Positions 42,413 to 51,244 of a DNA stretch of 64,000 bases are shown here, piece by piece. The number at the start of each line of letters is the position of its first letter. The first letter of the stretch is position 1. The DNA comes from Panacagrimonas sp965216845. GTDB taxonomy: Bacteria > Pseudomonadota > Gammaproteobacteria > Nevskiales > Nevskiaceae. A program made the translations under genes and the position numbers. Under the pieces are notes generated by a model. The model saw only the letters and a list, made by a program, of their open reading frames with translations. It was not told the origin of the DNA and searched no databases. Location of the stretch: the NCBI GenBank assembly GCA_965216845.1, contig OZ244200.1:3038001-3102000 (forward strand), given 5' to 3'.

Positions 42413-45043
42413 TCAGCTCGATGCCGGTGTCGGCTCTGCCTCGGGCGCGTCCGTATCGGCGTCGTTCGGGGCATTCGGATTCGGCCGCAACAGCAAGGCC
42501 GCAAACGCTGGCAGGATGAAGATGGCGGCAACCGCGTTGGCCAGAATCATCACGTTCAGCAGAATGCCCATATCCACCTGGAATCGAAGACCGGAGAACA
42601 GCCAGGTGGCCACGCTGGCCGCCAGTGCCAGTGCGGTGAACACCACGGCCTTGCCGGTCTGACTGAGTGCGTCGGCGTAGGCCTGACGCATCGACATGCC
42701 CTTCTCCTTCACGTTTTCCTCCAGCACCGAATAGATATAGATGCCGTAGTCAACCGCGATGCCGGCCGAGAAAGCCACCGTGGCGATGTTGGTCACCTTC
42801 AAGCCGATCTCCAGGTACACCATCACCGTGTAGATGAACACCGACGACACGATGATCAGCGGCGTGAGAATGCAGATCACACTGGCAATGTTGCGGAAGG
42901 ACACCCAGATACTGAGGCCGATGGCCACATACAACCACAGCAGCACGGTGAGTTCGGTATCTTCCACCACATCATTGGCTGCCGCCATCACGCCGACATT
43001 GCCCGTCGCCAGTCTGAAGGTCACCGGTGAATCCTCGGGCAGCTCGTCGACGAAAGCTTCAAAGGAGTCGATGACGGTGTCGATGGTCTTGGCCTTGTGA
43101 TCCGCCGTGAACACGAACAGCGGCATCGCGCTGCAGTCGGTGTTGAGCAGGCCGGTGGAACTCGGGAACGGCTGCACCGTCACCACCAGCGCACCGGACT
43201 CGCGCGGCAGCACGTTCCATTTGGGATGGTTCTCGTTATAGGCGTTGTAAACCACTTTTTGCATCTTGGGCAGCGACAATGTCGACTGTACGCCGGGGGT
43301 GTTCTCCATGCGCCAGGCCAGCTGGTCGATCACACCGACGACGGAATGGTCGATGCAGGCATCAGCCTGGGTCTCGGCGATGATCTTCAGCACGTCCACA
43401 CCGATGGAGAAGTTGTTGACGATGGCGTCCGTATCAACGTTGTAGGTCGAGTCGGTGTGCAATTCCGGCGTGCCGGGATGCAGCTCGCCGATGGCCAGGT
43501 TGCGGTTGATGTGGTGAGAAACGCCCCAGGCCACCCCGGTGCCCAGCAGCACGAGCACCGCCGTTCGCTTGAGGATACCGGCCGAGGCCAGGTGCCAGAC
43601 CGGATCCAGCATACGATCTCGGCGATGCTGGTGACGGCGAAACTTCTCCGGGTTGCGGATCGGCGCATAGGACAGCAAGCAGGGCAACAGAAACTTCTTG
43701 CAAACCACCACCGCAATCAGACCGAAGCAGGCGTTGATCGCCATCTCCTGGACAATGCCGATGGGAATCAGCAGCAGGGTGCCGAAGCCGATGAAATTCG
43801 TGATCAGTGCGGTGATGCCGGGAATGACCAGCCGCTTGTAGGTTCCGACTGCGGCGTCGTAGCTGTTCAGCCCTTTGTTGGCGGTCTCCAGCAACCAGAA
43901 ATTGGTGATCTGGATGCCGTGCGAAGTACTGATGGCCACAACCAGAAACGGCACCAGGATGGCGAACGGGTCGAGTCCGTAACCGAACAGATGCAGCATG
44001 CCCAGCTCCCAGACCACCGCCAGCAGTCCGCAGGACAACGGCAGCAAGGCCACCAGCCAGGATCCGGTGTACATCGCCAGCACGATCCAGACCATCAGAA
44101 TTGATATGGCAAAAAAGATGACAACTTCGCCCGATTTTTCCGCGATATCGCCGACGATCTGCACGAAGCCGATGTTGTGGATGTTGATGGACGGGTTGTA
44201 GTCGGGGTTGTCGACCTCGTTCACATCGAAGTCGCTGCCGGAAAGCGTGGCCGCGGTGAACGCGCCGTTCTCATCCTTGTAGCGAAAGTCCACATCGGAA
44301 AAGCGGAACAGCAGGCTGGTCGGATCCGTGTATGAAATGTGTGCCACATCGCCGGCCTTGAGCGGCGGAAAGTCCTCCTTGAGCCGGAATTCCCACATCT
44401 TCGGACTGATGAAGCGATGCCGGATCTGCTCCAGCCCGTCCTCGGCCTTGAAGTAGTCCAGCTTTTCACCACTGACCGGGTCACGTTCGATCAGCTCGCC
44501 GAAAATCATCGCGCCCCGCTCGTCGTTGGACACCAACCGACCGATCACGTCCGCCTTTTCCACGTTGTTGCGAACGGTCTGCAACATCTCCGGCGATGGC
44601 GTGAAGTCCGCCGGCACCACGTTGCCGCCACGGAAGCCGCCCTCGACCACCTCCAGATAACGCACGTCCGGCGTCATGATCGAGCTGACGCGCGACCGGT
44701 CCATGCCGGGAAGAAAGAACATCGCGTCGCTGGCCTGACGCAGCGTGGCCATGAACGACGGCTCGTAGATGTTCCCGTTACCGGGCTTCTGCATGACCGC
44801 CAACAGCACGGTATTGGCGCCACCGAACTCACGCTGGTATTCCTTGAACACCTCAATATAGGGATGGCCCTGCGGAAGCTGCTTCTCGAAACCTGCATCC
44901 AGCTTGAGCTGGGCAGCGTGCCAGCCGAGAAAGAGCGTGGTCAGAAACAGCACGATCAGCAATCGCGCACGCTTGTGAAAGATGATCGGGAGGGTGGTGT
45001 CCACATACCATTTCGCGAACCCGCCTTTTAGCTCACCGTGCAT
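42413..45043 (-). CDS. MMPL/RND superfamily transporter permease
   Basis: An 876-residue inner-membrane permease. It has the classical RND repeat: one membrane segment at about 28-46, a large periplasmic loop, five segments (about 308-470), then a second repeat with a periplasmic loop and C-terminal segments (about 715-865). Motifs such as VAISTSHGIQITNFWL and FSAGIAVDYGIYIYSVLEE are typical of MMPL/HpnN-like lipid transporters rather than AcrB pumps. No membrane-fusion protein or TolC is nearby. The partners are DUF1329, DUF1302 and YCF48 proteins, suggesting transport of hydrophobic compounds between membranes. Confidence 0.9.
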   Translation of the reverse strand: MHGELKGGFAKWYVDTTLPIIFHKRARLLIVLFLTTLFLGWHAAQLKLDAGFEKQLPQGHPYIEVFKEYQREFGGANTVLLAVMQKPGNGNIYEPSFMATLRQASDAMFFLPGMDRSRVSSIMTPDVRYLEVVEGGFRGGNVVPADFTPSPEMLQTVRNNVEKADVIGRLVSNDERGAMIFGELIERDPVSGEKLDYFKAEDGLEQIRHRFISPKMWEFRLKEDFPPLKAGDVAHISYTDPTSLLFRFSDVDFRYKDENGAFTAATLSGSDFDVNEVDNPDYNPSINIHNIGFVQIVGDIAEKSGEVVIFFAISILMVWIVLAMYTGSWLVALLPLSCGLLAVVWELGMLHLFGYGLDPFAILVPFLVVAISTSHGIQITNFWLLETANKGLNSYDAAVGTYKRLVIPGITALITNFIGFGTLLLIPIGIVQEMAINACFGLIAVVVCKKFLLPCLLSYAPIRNPEKFRRHQHRRDRMLDPVWHLASAGILKRTAVLVLLGTGVAWGVSHHINRNLAIGELHPGTPELHTDSTYNVDTDAIVNNFSIGVDVLKIIAETQADACIDHSVVGVIDQLAWRMENTPGVQSTLSLPKMQKVVYNAYNENHPKWNVLPRESGALVVTVQPFPSSTGLLNTDCSAMPLFVFTADHKAKTIDTVIDSFEAFVDELPEDSPVTFRLATGNVGVMAAANDVVEDTELTVLLWLYVAIGLSIWVSFRNIASVICILTPLIIVSSVFIYTVMVYLEIGLKVTNIATVAFSAGIAVDYGIYIYSVLEENVKEKGMSMRQAYADALSQTGKAVVFTALALAASVATWLFSGLRFQVDMGILLNVMILANAVAAIFILPAFAALLLRPNPNAPNDADTDAPEAEPTPASS

Positions 45044-45118
45044 TCATGAATCTCCGCAAGTATTAAGAATTGTTGCTGCTTTCCGACCGTTGCCGCATCG
45101 GCAGAAGAAAAAGCTTTC

Positions 45119-45152
45119 GTCCACGGGTCCGGCCATGGCCGGACCCGTGGAC
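45119..45152 (-). terminator. Perfect 34-base palindrome with T-run, candidate terminator/attenuator
   Basis: Each half is 17 bases (GTCCACGGGTCCGGCCA) and fully self-complementary. On the minus strand it is followed within about 12 bases by CTTTTTCTTC. It sits between the lipoprotein-A stop (45187) and the MMPL start (45043), so it should reduce read-through into the permease gene. Confidence 0.7.
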
Positions 45153-45186
45153 CGTATCCAAGGTTTGATGCCACTGTCTGCGGCAA

Positions 45187-45948
45187 TCAGCCGTCGCTGA
45201 CACAGATCTCGAACAGCCGCAAGCCATTGAGCACTTGCAGGCCGCCGCCGAAATCCAGACGCACTTCATCAAACTCCTTGGAAAACTGCGCGCCAACGGT
45301 CCGTGGTCCGGGGTTGGCTGGCGTAGTCAGGACCGAAGGTAGATCGAGCAGGCTCAACACGGCGAACACCTGGCCATTTGGACTGGCCGACGGATCGGTC
45401 GACTCCTGTTCCTGCCCATCCAGAAGGGTCGTGACGGTGATTTCCTGGTTCAGTCCGATGGTCAGCGGTATGGCGTCCTCTTCGCCGGCCACGAAAACCG
45501 CGACCCGGCTGTCGGGCGGGTGCGTGCGTGCCGAATCGAATACCGAGAGGAAGGCCGTGCCGGTCACCGCAACGGGCACGTTGAGTGTGGCAAAGTTGGT
45601 CGGGTCGTCGTCAACCGCAGCCTCGGCGTCCATCACCGTACACCCCACGCACACACCACTGAGGCCCGTCCTCACCAGGCCTCGAGGCGCACGCAGCGGT
45701 TCGAAGGCGTTGCCGGGCGCGCATTGCTGGGGCGCGCTGGCAAAACCAGCGCCGCCGCCGTTGGGTGTGTCCGGGTCGGAGCAGCCAACCGCCAGCGTCG
45801 CCGCCAGCAAACCGGCCGCACCGGCCATTCTCCAGGCTTTCGCCGGCCGTGCTGCGTGACCTGCATGGATGCCCGCATGACGCATGTTTTGTTCAGCGCT
45901 GGATGGCGCGCTGCGCCATGGATTCAGTTTCTCGATGTTGTCATTCAT
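45187..45948 (-). CDS. Lipoprotein-A of the DUF1302-linked family
   Basis: A 253-residue predicted lipoprotein: a signal peptide after a 40-residue N-terminal extension, ending in lipobox LAVGC. The mature part contains CAPGNAFEPLRAPRG, then a Cys pair and acidic motif GVCVGCTVMDAEAAVDDDP and NFATL, and ends with FDEVRLDFGGGLQVLNGLRLFEICV. A paralogue with the same landmarks lies at 50546-51241. The start at 45948 is supported by a GGGGGGAGAG Shine-Dalgarno. I do not recognise the family. It follows DUF1302-A by 15 bases, so it may be a partner of that beta-barrel. Confidence 0.75.
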   Translation of the reverse strand: MNDNIEKLNPWRSAPSSAEQNMRHAGIHAGHAARPAKAWRMAGAAGLLAATLAVGCSDPDTPNGGGAGFASAPQQCAPGNAFEPLRAPRGLVRTGLSGVCVGCTVMDAEAAVDDDPTNFATLNVPVAVTGTAFLSVFDSARTHPPDSRVAVFVAGEEDAIPLTIGLNQEITVTTLLDGQEQESTDPSASPNGQVFAVLSLLDLPSVLTTPANPGPRTVGAQFSKEFDEVRLDFGGGLQVLNGLRLFEICVSDG

Positions 45949-45963
45949 GATCTCTCCCCCCGG

Positions 45964-48540
45964 TCAGAACTGGTACTTGACGTAGAAGCCCAGGTTGTCC
46001 CGGTCTGCCGTCAGATTGTTTTCGCCGGCGCCGGCAATCATGTTGTAGACCACGTTGAAGGTCAGCGCCTTTTCATAGCGGAACTCCAGGATCGAGGTCA
46101 GCTGATAACGGCCTTCGATGAAGTTGAACAGCGGAGCCGGCGAATTGCCATAGACGTCGTGCTGCCAGAGCAGCAGCGGCTGGATGCTGATGGACGGCAG
46201 CACCGACTCGTAGAGGATGCGCGAAACCACGCGGTAGCCGGTCGAAAAGCTATCGGCAAAGGCATCTCTCGGCGCCTGGAAGGGGTTGAACCGGATGCCG
46301 TCCGGGCCAATGGTGCAGGCGATGTTGGTGGAGCAAGCCAGTTGCGAGCCGTCCGCACCGCTGCCGTCGGCGCCAGCCGAGGCATGGGTATAGGCGGTCA
46401 GCGGACCTTCCAGTTGCAACTCGTTGAAGGACGGCATGTTCAGCACGTGCGTCGCCGCCAGTTCGTAGACCATCAACACCTGGTCGGCGCCGATCAGCTT
46501 GGACGGCCAGTCGGACATGCTGTACAGGCGGGTTGCACCCAGGGTGTACTGCGCAACGTCGAACTCCTCCCAGCCGCGGATGTGGCTGTTGGGCGCCGGA
46601 TCGTCACCGAGTGTGCCACCGCGATACGGTACCAGGAAGCTGGGGAACGAGCGCGCCGTGGACGGTACGCCGGCGAGCAGCAGGAAGCTGGTGTCATTGA
46701 AATAGGGAACGCCGTCGCCGTCGGTGGCGTCGCTGCCTTCGTAGACGAAATACTGGCCGGTGACGTTCTGGCCATTGCCACCCGGCGTGCCTTCGCTGTC
46801 CTCGGCGAAGCCCACCGCCGCCACGGTGCCGTCGCAGCCATCGTCGGGGCCGTTACAGTGTCCGAGCGTTGGTTGCAGCGCGGCAAACAGCACATCCACC
46901 AGCGCCACTTGCAGCGGCTGATCGGGCCGGTAGGCGACCTCACCCTGGAAGGAGTAGTCGCCGTAAGTGGTATTGAAGCTGAGGCCGAACATCTTCAGAT
47001 CTTCAGGGTAGGTGAGCTGGATCTCGGCCGTGTCCAGCGGAATGATCTCGCTCTCCGGTCGGCCCGGCTGCGGAAGCAGCAGATTCGCCACCCCGGTGAC
47101 GGCATCCAGCGGCGTGCCGTCGACCCCCAGAGTATTGGCCACCTCCGGTCGCGCGGTCACCAGCCCCGCCAGGTCGGTGGCCGCCTGCAGAACGCCTCGC
47201 GGATAGCTGCTGTTCACCACCAGGTGCAGATTGGGGCACAGGGTCAGAATGTCAAAGGTGTTGTTGGCATTGCGACCCTGGGTATTGCCTGCCGCGCGCT
47301 GACAGCTCGCGTTGGTCGCGAAAGCATCCACATACGGCAGCTTGGAGTGGTAGTTCATGAAATAGAAGCCCAGCTCGGTGCCGTAGTTGAGCCAGTCGGC
47401 GTAGTACTTCAGGCTGAAGCCGTACTCGCCGCCGTTGCGGGCCTCGTCATCGCGTCTGCGGCCGACCGACAGCGTGGTCTTCGACACCAGACCAAACGGA
47501 TTGGCGATGGCGGTGCCGAGTTGATTGAGATCGTCCGGCGCCTGTCCGAAGCTGGCGTTGAGACGATCAGAGCCCAGGTTGTCGGTCCCTGCATCGATGA
47601 ACGAGAAAAAGCTTCCGGGGGGCGGGATCTCCACCGGCTGCCAATTGAACACGTAGTGGGCCTGCAGACTGACGCCACCGCCCAGGTAGGTGGAAATGTT
47701 GGCCATATTGACCGGGACAAACAGATCCTCCAGCAGCGCGTTGCCGAGCCGGAAGATGTTGTTGGCGTTCACCGGATTGGCCTGGGTCAGGCTGTTGATG
47801 ACCGCGGCGGTGCTTTCGCCCCAGTTCACCACCTGTTTGCCGACGCGAAGGGTGATGTCCTGATCAACCACCGGCAGCGTAAAGGGCACGGTCAGATGCA
47901 GGTCGAGCAGATCATAGAACAGGTATTCGTCCGCGATGCGGTCGCCACGCTTCTGGCGCACCACGGCGCCGCGACCGAGCACCTCGTCATAATAGCGGTT
48001 GCCGAAAGGGTCGCCGCGCGTGAGCACCTCGTCGAAGTTCTCCGGGGTGACCTTGTTCGGGTGGTATTCGTCGAAATCGTAGTTGACCGGGTCGTAGACA
48101 CCCCGACCGCGCACGAACAGCTCCCACTCGCCGTACTCCCACTGATCGAAGAAACGGAACTTGACGTCCGTGTTCAGAACGATCGGCGCCTGAACGATAT
48201 CGCCCTTGTCGTAGTTGAGGTTGCCGTTGTCAAAATTCATCGACGACTGACCCGGTGCGTCGCGCAGGCGCGCGGCCGGCCAGTCCTGATCGCGGATAAC
48301 ACCCTGGCAGAGCTGAAAGACGCCGGTGCAGACGTCAGGATTGAGGTTGGATTTGCCAACCAGGTAGTCCGCGCGGTCATGCAGACGCCACTGTGCCCCC
48401 GCAGTAAAGCTGTTGTTCAGGATCGCCGAAATGTCCTGCCCGAACACGCCAAAGTCCAACTCCCGCGCCGAAGCGCTGGTACTCACCGCAAGTGTGAGTG
48501 CCGCTGCGGCGGCGACTCTCCCCGTCCTCTTCATCGTCAT
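45964..48540 (-). CDS. DUF1302 family outer-membrane protein A
   Basis: An 858-residue protein with a signal peptide (cleavage near ASA, residue 24) and the DUF1302 opening ISAILNNSFTAGAQWRLHDR. Blocks such as LRVGKQVVNWGESTAAVINSL and YKL-type beta strands recur, and it ends in aromatic FYVKYQF, the C-terminal signature of outer-membrane beta-barrels. It is very similar to DUF1302-B (51245-53797), in places nearly identical at DNA level. Probably a channel or receptor for a hydrophobic compound. The gene lies between DUF1329 and lipoprotein-A. Confidence 0.88.
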   Translation of the reverse strand: MTMKRTGRVAAAAALTLAVSTSASARELDFGVFGQDISAILNNSFTAGAQWRLHDRADYLVGKSNLNPDVCTGVFQLCQGVIRDQDWPAARLRDAPGQSSMNFDNGNLNYDKGDIVQAPIVLNTDVKFRFFDQWEYGEWELFVRGRGVYDPVNYDFDEYHPNKVTPENFDEVLTRGDPFGNRYYDEVLGRGAVVRQKRGDRIADEYLFYDLLDLHLTVPFTLPVVDQDITLRVGKQVVNWGESTAAVINSLTQANPVNANNIFRLGNALLEDLFVPVNMANISTYLGGGVSLQAHYVFNWQPVEIPPPGSFFSFIDAGTDNLGSDRLNASFGQAPDDLNQLGTAIANPFGLVSKTTLSVGRRRDDEARNGGEYGFSLKYYADWLNYGTELGFYFMNYHSKLPYVDAFATNASCQRAAGNTQGRNANNTFDILTLCPNLHLVVNSSYPRGVLQAATDLAGLVTARPEVANTLGVDGTPLDAVTGVANLLLPQPGRPESEIIPLDTAEIQLTYPEDLKMFGLSFNTTYGDYSFQGEVAYRPDQPLQVALVDVLFAALQPTLGHCNGPDDGCDGTVAAVGFAEDSEGTPGGNGQNVTGQYFVYEGSDATDGDGVPYFNDTSFLLLAGVPSTARSFPSFLVPYRGGTLGDDPAPNSHIRGWEEFDVAQYTLGATRLYSMSDWPSKLIGADQVLMVYELAATHVLNMPSFNELQLEGPLTAYTHASAGADGSGADGSQLACSTNIACTIGPDGIRFNPFQAPRDAFADSFSTGYRVVSRILYESVLPSISIQPLLLWQHDVYGNSPAPLFNFIEGRYQLTSILEFRYEKALTFNVVYNMIAGAGENNLTADRDNLGFYVKYQF

Positions 48541-48658
48541 CGTTGTGTCTCCTCTCCTCGAACGCCCGACTGATTATCGATCTGGTGTGCGCTGTGTCTG
48601 CCGCGCAATCAGGTAAACCAAGCTTCGGGATCCTCATCCTGGAAGCCTCGATCATTGA

Positions 48659-48693
48659 CTGCCCGCCCGCGGCGGCATCTCGCGGGCGGGCAG
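48659..48693 (-). terminator. Strong GC hairpin between DUF1329 and DUF1302-A
   Basis: A perfect 13-bp stem (CTGCCCGCCCGCG/CGCGGGCGGGCAG) with a 9-base loop. No T-run follows on the minus strand. Together with the hairpin at 48706-48722 it may be a processing or stabilising structure that sets different levels of the two flanking genes. Confidence 0.5.
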
Positions 48694-48705
48694 GTTGTGT
48701 AATGG

Positions 48706-48722
48706 AGCGGGAGTCTCCCGCT
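48706..48722 (-). repeat. 8-bp perfect inverted repeat just after DUF1329
   Basis: AGCGGGAG and CTCCCGCT separated by one base, five bases after the DUF1329 stop codon. It forms a double hairpin with 48659-48693. Confidence 0.45.
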
Positions 48723-48726
48723 TTGT

Positions 48727-50088
48727 TTATTTCGCCGCGCGGCGCTGAATGGCCGAAGGCTCGAAATAGCCATCCGGGAAATCCAGGGTGCCGTCAGGCG
48801 ACTGATCCTCGTTCTGCATCGCGGTGACGAAGTAGCGTCCGCTGTTGAAGTGGTAAATCACTTCGGGGATCGTCGTGCTCGCCATTACGTTGGAACCGTA
48901 GAGCAGGTGTCCTTCCTGAAGCTGCATCAGCTGACCCTGGTGATCGTAGTTGTCACGCGCAACGATGTTCCAGGTGTCCTCGTCGAGGTAGAAACGAATC
49001 TTGCCGAAGGTGTGACGCAGGTCGGGCCGGTTTTCCGCTTCCACCACCCAGACGCGGTGCAGCTCATAACGCGGCAGCTCCGGATTGACGTGGCGAGGGC
49101 GCGCGATATCGGCGTATTTGATCTTGTTGCCGGCGATGCGATAGGAGTTGTAGGGAATGTACAGTTCCTTGCGTCCGACCAACTTCCATGTATAGCGCTC
49201 GAGCACGCCGTTGAACATGTCAACCTGATCGTAGAACTGGTGACCGTCGGTGCCCTCATAGGGGTTGTCACAGCAAACCGCCGGCGCGCGCCGGATGCGC
49301 TTGAGCGCCGGCGAGTACAGCCATGCCGCGCGCCCCTCCGGTCCGGTGCCCGCCTTTTCGTGCGCGAGGATGAAGGTTCCGGCCAGCCGCGGCGGATTGA
49401 CGATCTCCGAAGCGTATTTGATCGAAATCACGCCCGGCTTGAGTTCCAGCGCTGGTTCGATCTCGATGTTGTTGTAGTAGAACCTGACGTCCTCGACGAT
49501 CTTGGTCAGCGAGTATTCGCCATCCAGCTGCACGATCATCTGGTTGTTGAAGCGCCGGAAGGTAGAGCCGCGGAACTTGGTCTTGTGATTCCAGATGGGT
49601 TCAGCGCCGGACTGCGGAATCGGGAAAGGGTAACCGAGAAAGGCGTTGCGCGGCTTGTCCACGGTGTCGAGTACCGCGGTGGAGGCGTTCTTGATCGATC
49701 CGTCGAGGATCTCCTTGGGCATGTTGGCAATGCGGTGGCTCGGATAGACATTCATCCGGTAAGAGTCCGGATAACGCTTGAGCAGCTCCTTGTGCCCCTC
49801 GGTGAGCTTGTCGGCGTACTTGCCCACGTTCTCCCCGGTGATCGCGAACAGCGGCTCTTCGGCGTCCAGGTCCGGATAGCTCGGCCAGAAACCCTTGAGC
49901 GGACCCTCTTTCGGCCGCGGCGCCCATTCCGGAATCGAGCCATCTTCATTGCCGGCGTGGATCGCGCCGACCGGCGTCAGCTCCTTGCCGAGTTTCGCGA
50001 CCTCCTCCGGTGGCGCCTTGGCGGCAACGGGCAGTACCACTGCAGCAAGTAACGCTGCACACAGCACGGATCTGTTTTGAATTTGCAC
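48727..50088 (-). CDS. DUF1329 family protein (LolB-like fold, exported)
   Basis: A 453-residue exported protein. The GTG at 50088 is chosen because AAGGAG lies upstream and it starts a signal peptide (VQIQNRSVLCAALLAAVVLPVAAKA) directly; an ATG at 50148 would put 20 polar residues before it. The mature part has the DUF1329 landmarks: GKELTPVGAIHAGNEDGSIPEW near the N-terminus, then blocks ending EVIYHFNSGRYFV. DUF1329 proteins resemble LolA/LolB lipoprotein carriers in fold and are commonly found with DUF1302. A periplasmic carrier for a hydrophobic ligand is likely. Confidence 0.87.
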   Translation of the reverse strand: MQIQNRSVLCAALLAAVVLPVAAKAPPEEVAKLGKELTPVGAIHAGNEDGSIPEWAPRPKEGPLKGFWPSYPDLDAEEPLFAITGENVGKYADKLTEGHKELLKRYPDSYRMNVYPSHRIANMPKEILDGSIKNASTAVLDTVDKPRNAFLGYPFPIPQSGAEPIWNHKTKFRGSTFRRFNNQMIVQLDGEYSLTKIVEDVRFYYNNIEIEPALELKPGVISIKYASEIVNPPRLAGTFILAHEKAGTGPEGRAAWLYSPALKRIRRAPAVCCDNPYEGTDGHQFYDQVDMFNGVLERYTWKLVGRKELYIPYNSYRIAGNKIKYADIARPRHVNPELPRYELHRVWVVEAENRPDLRHTFGKIRFYLDEDTWNIVARDNYDHQGQLMQLQEGHLLYGSNVMASTTIPEVIYHFNSGRYFVTAMQNEDQSPDGTLDFPDGYFEPSAIQRRAAK

Positions 50089-50136
50089 CTTCTGCTCCTT
50101 ATCTGGGTGGTTCTCGATTCTATTGTCTTCAACCGA

Positions 50137-50165
50137 TCTACCAAACAATTGGTAGGTGACGTCAA
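50137..50165 (-). promoter_or_regulatory. Candidate promoter of DUF1329
   Basis: On the minus strand, TTGACG (50165-50160), a 17-base spacer, then GGTAGA (50142-50137). The -10 is poor. The palindrome at 50138-50155 covers spacer and -10, as at the acyl-CoA operon promoter. Confidence 0.4.
50138..50155. promoter_or_regulatory. Palindromic operator upstream of DUF1329
   Basis: CTACCAA-ACAA-TTGGTAG, a perfect 7-bp inverted repeat with a 4-base centre. On the minus strand its right half, GTTTGGTA, is shared with the operator at 29990-30009. TetR-type operator candidate. Confidence 0.55.
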
Positions 50166-50545
50166 GCTAACACGCTGCTACGGGCGGCGCAAGGATTGAC
50201 TGACTGGCCAACCGTTGAAACACGAGCCGATAGGCAGGTGGGAAAAGCTAGCAGATCAGCGCCAATTCGGCACCCATTGCCGCCACAGAATCCGACCTGG
50301 AGCTGGCCAGAGCCCCGCTGCAGAGAAGCTCGAACGAGGCGCTGGGTATTTGCCGAAACCGGCATCGAATCCAGCGCCAGAAGAAATTTCGTTCCGCTAC
50401 GCCGCCGCGACACTTGTCATCCGCACGGCCCGGCGCCGCGCCGGCTTTGCCTGCCGGGGCGCACGCACTGCTGCCGGCGACCATCGCGCAGATCGTCAGG
50501 AACCAGCGCGATGTCTTGTTTTTCGTACTCGCGCGCTTCAGCGCG

Positions 50546-51241
50546 CTACGCGTCGATGCAAAGGCTGAACACGCGCAAGCTGTTGAGCAGGTTCACCGCA
50601 CCGCCGAAATCCAGACGTACCTCGTCGAACGCCTGCTCCGTCACCAGCCCGATGAAACGGGGTTCAGCCTGTGGCGTACCGGGTAACAGAATCGGAGCTT
50701 CGAGAATCTGTAGCGCCAGCGCCGGGCTGTCGTTGGTAGGGCTTGTGGAATCCTGTTCCACGCCGTTGAGAAACGTGGTGATTGTAGTCTGTTGGCCGAC
50801 CGCGACCGTCAGCGGGATGGCGGCCTGGTCATCGCCGCCCACCAGGAAGCCGACGCGTCTGCCCGGCGAGGTGACGCCGGCGCTGTCGAACACCGAGACA
50901 AAGGTACTGCCGGCAAGTCCAGCTCCGACCTGCAGGGTTGCGAAACTTTCCGGGTCGGCGTCGACCACCGCTTCGGCATCTACCACTCTGCAGGCGACGC
51001 AGCCGCCGGAGATGCCGGAATCGAGTACCGCCCGCGGCGCCTGCAGCGGCGCGAAGGCATTGCCGGGTGCGCAGGCTTCTGGCGCACTCATGACCGAGCC
51101 GGCGCCGTGGGTGGAATCGGCCGGATCGCTGCAGGCGCTCAGGCTGGCGCCGGCAAGCACTGCGGCCAAGGTGTAGCCGATCACCCTGCGCGCGCTTTTG
51201 CGCGCGGGTTTCATCACGCTCAAGGGAGTGGAGACGTTCAT
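50546..51241 (-). CDS. Lipoprotein-B of the DUF1302-linked family
   Basis: A 231-residue predicted lipoprotein with signal peptide and lipobox LSAC. Landmarks match lipoprotein-A: CAPGNAFAPLQAPRA, GGCVACRVVDAEAVVDADP, SFATL, FDEVRLDFGGAVNLLNSLRVFSLC. It starts three bases after the DUF1302-B stop. Unrecognised family, paired here with a DUF1302 gene a second time. Confidence 0.75.
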   Translation of the reverse strand: MNVSTPLSVMKPARKSARRVIGYTLAAVLAGASLSACSDPADSTHGAGSVMSAPEACAPGNAFAPLQAPRAVLDSGISGGCVACRVVDAEAVVDADPESFATLQVGAGLAGSTFVSVFDSAGVTSPGRRVGFLVGGDDQAAIPLTVAVGQQTTITTFLNGVEQDSTSPTNDSPALALQILEAPILLPGTPQAEPRFIGLVTEQAFDEVRLDFGGAVNLLNSLRVFSLCIDA

Positions 51242-51244
51242 GGC

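Larger units (their letters stand above)
50089..50545. other. Spacer upstream of DUF1329
   Basis: 457 bases. They hold the DUF1329 promoter/operator (50138-50165) and, near the lipoprotein-B stop, a hairpin at 50531-50546 (GCGCGCT/AGCGCGC). Short open frames within it have no support. Confidence 0.5.

Noticed and set aside
45520..48573. 1017-residue plus-strand open frame opposite DUF1302-A and lipoprotein-A
   Set aside because: It is the antisense shadow of GC-rich genes; the minus-strand frames have signal peptides, family motifs and Shine-Dalgarno sites, while this one has none.
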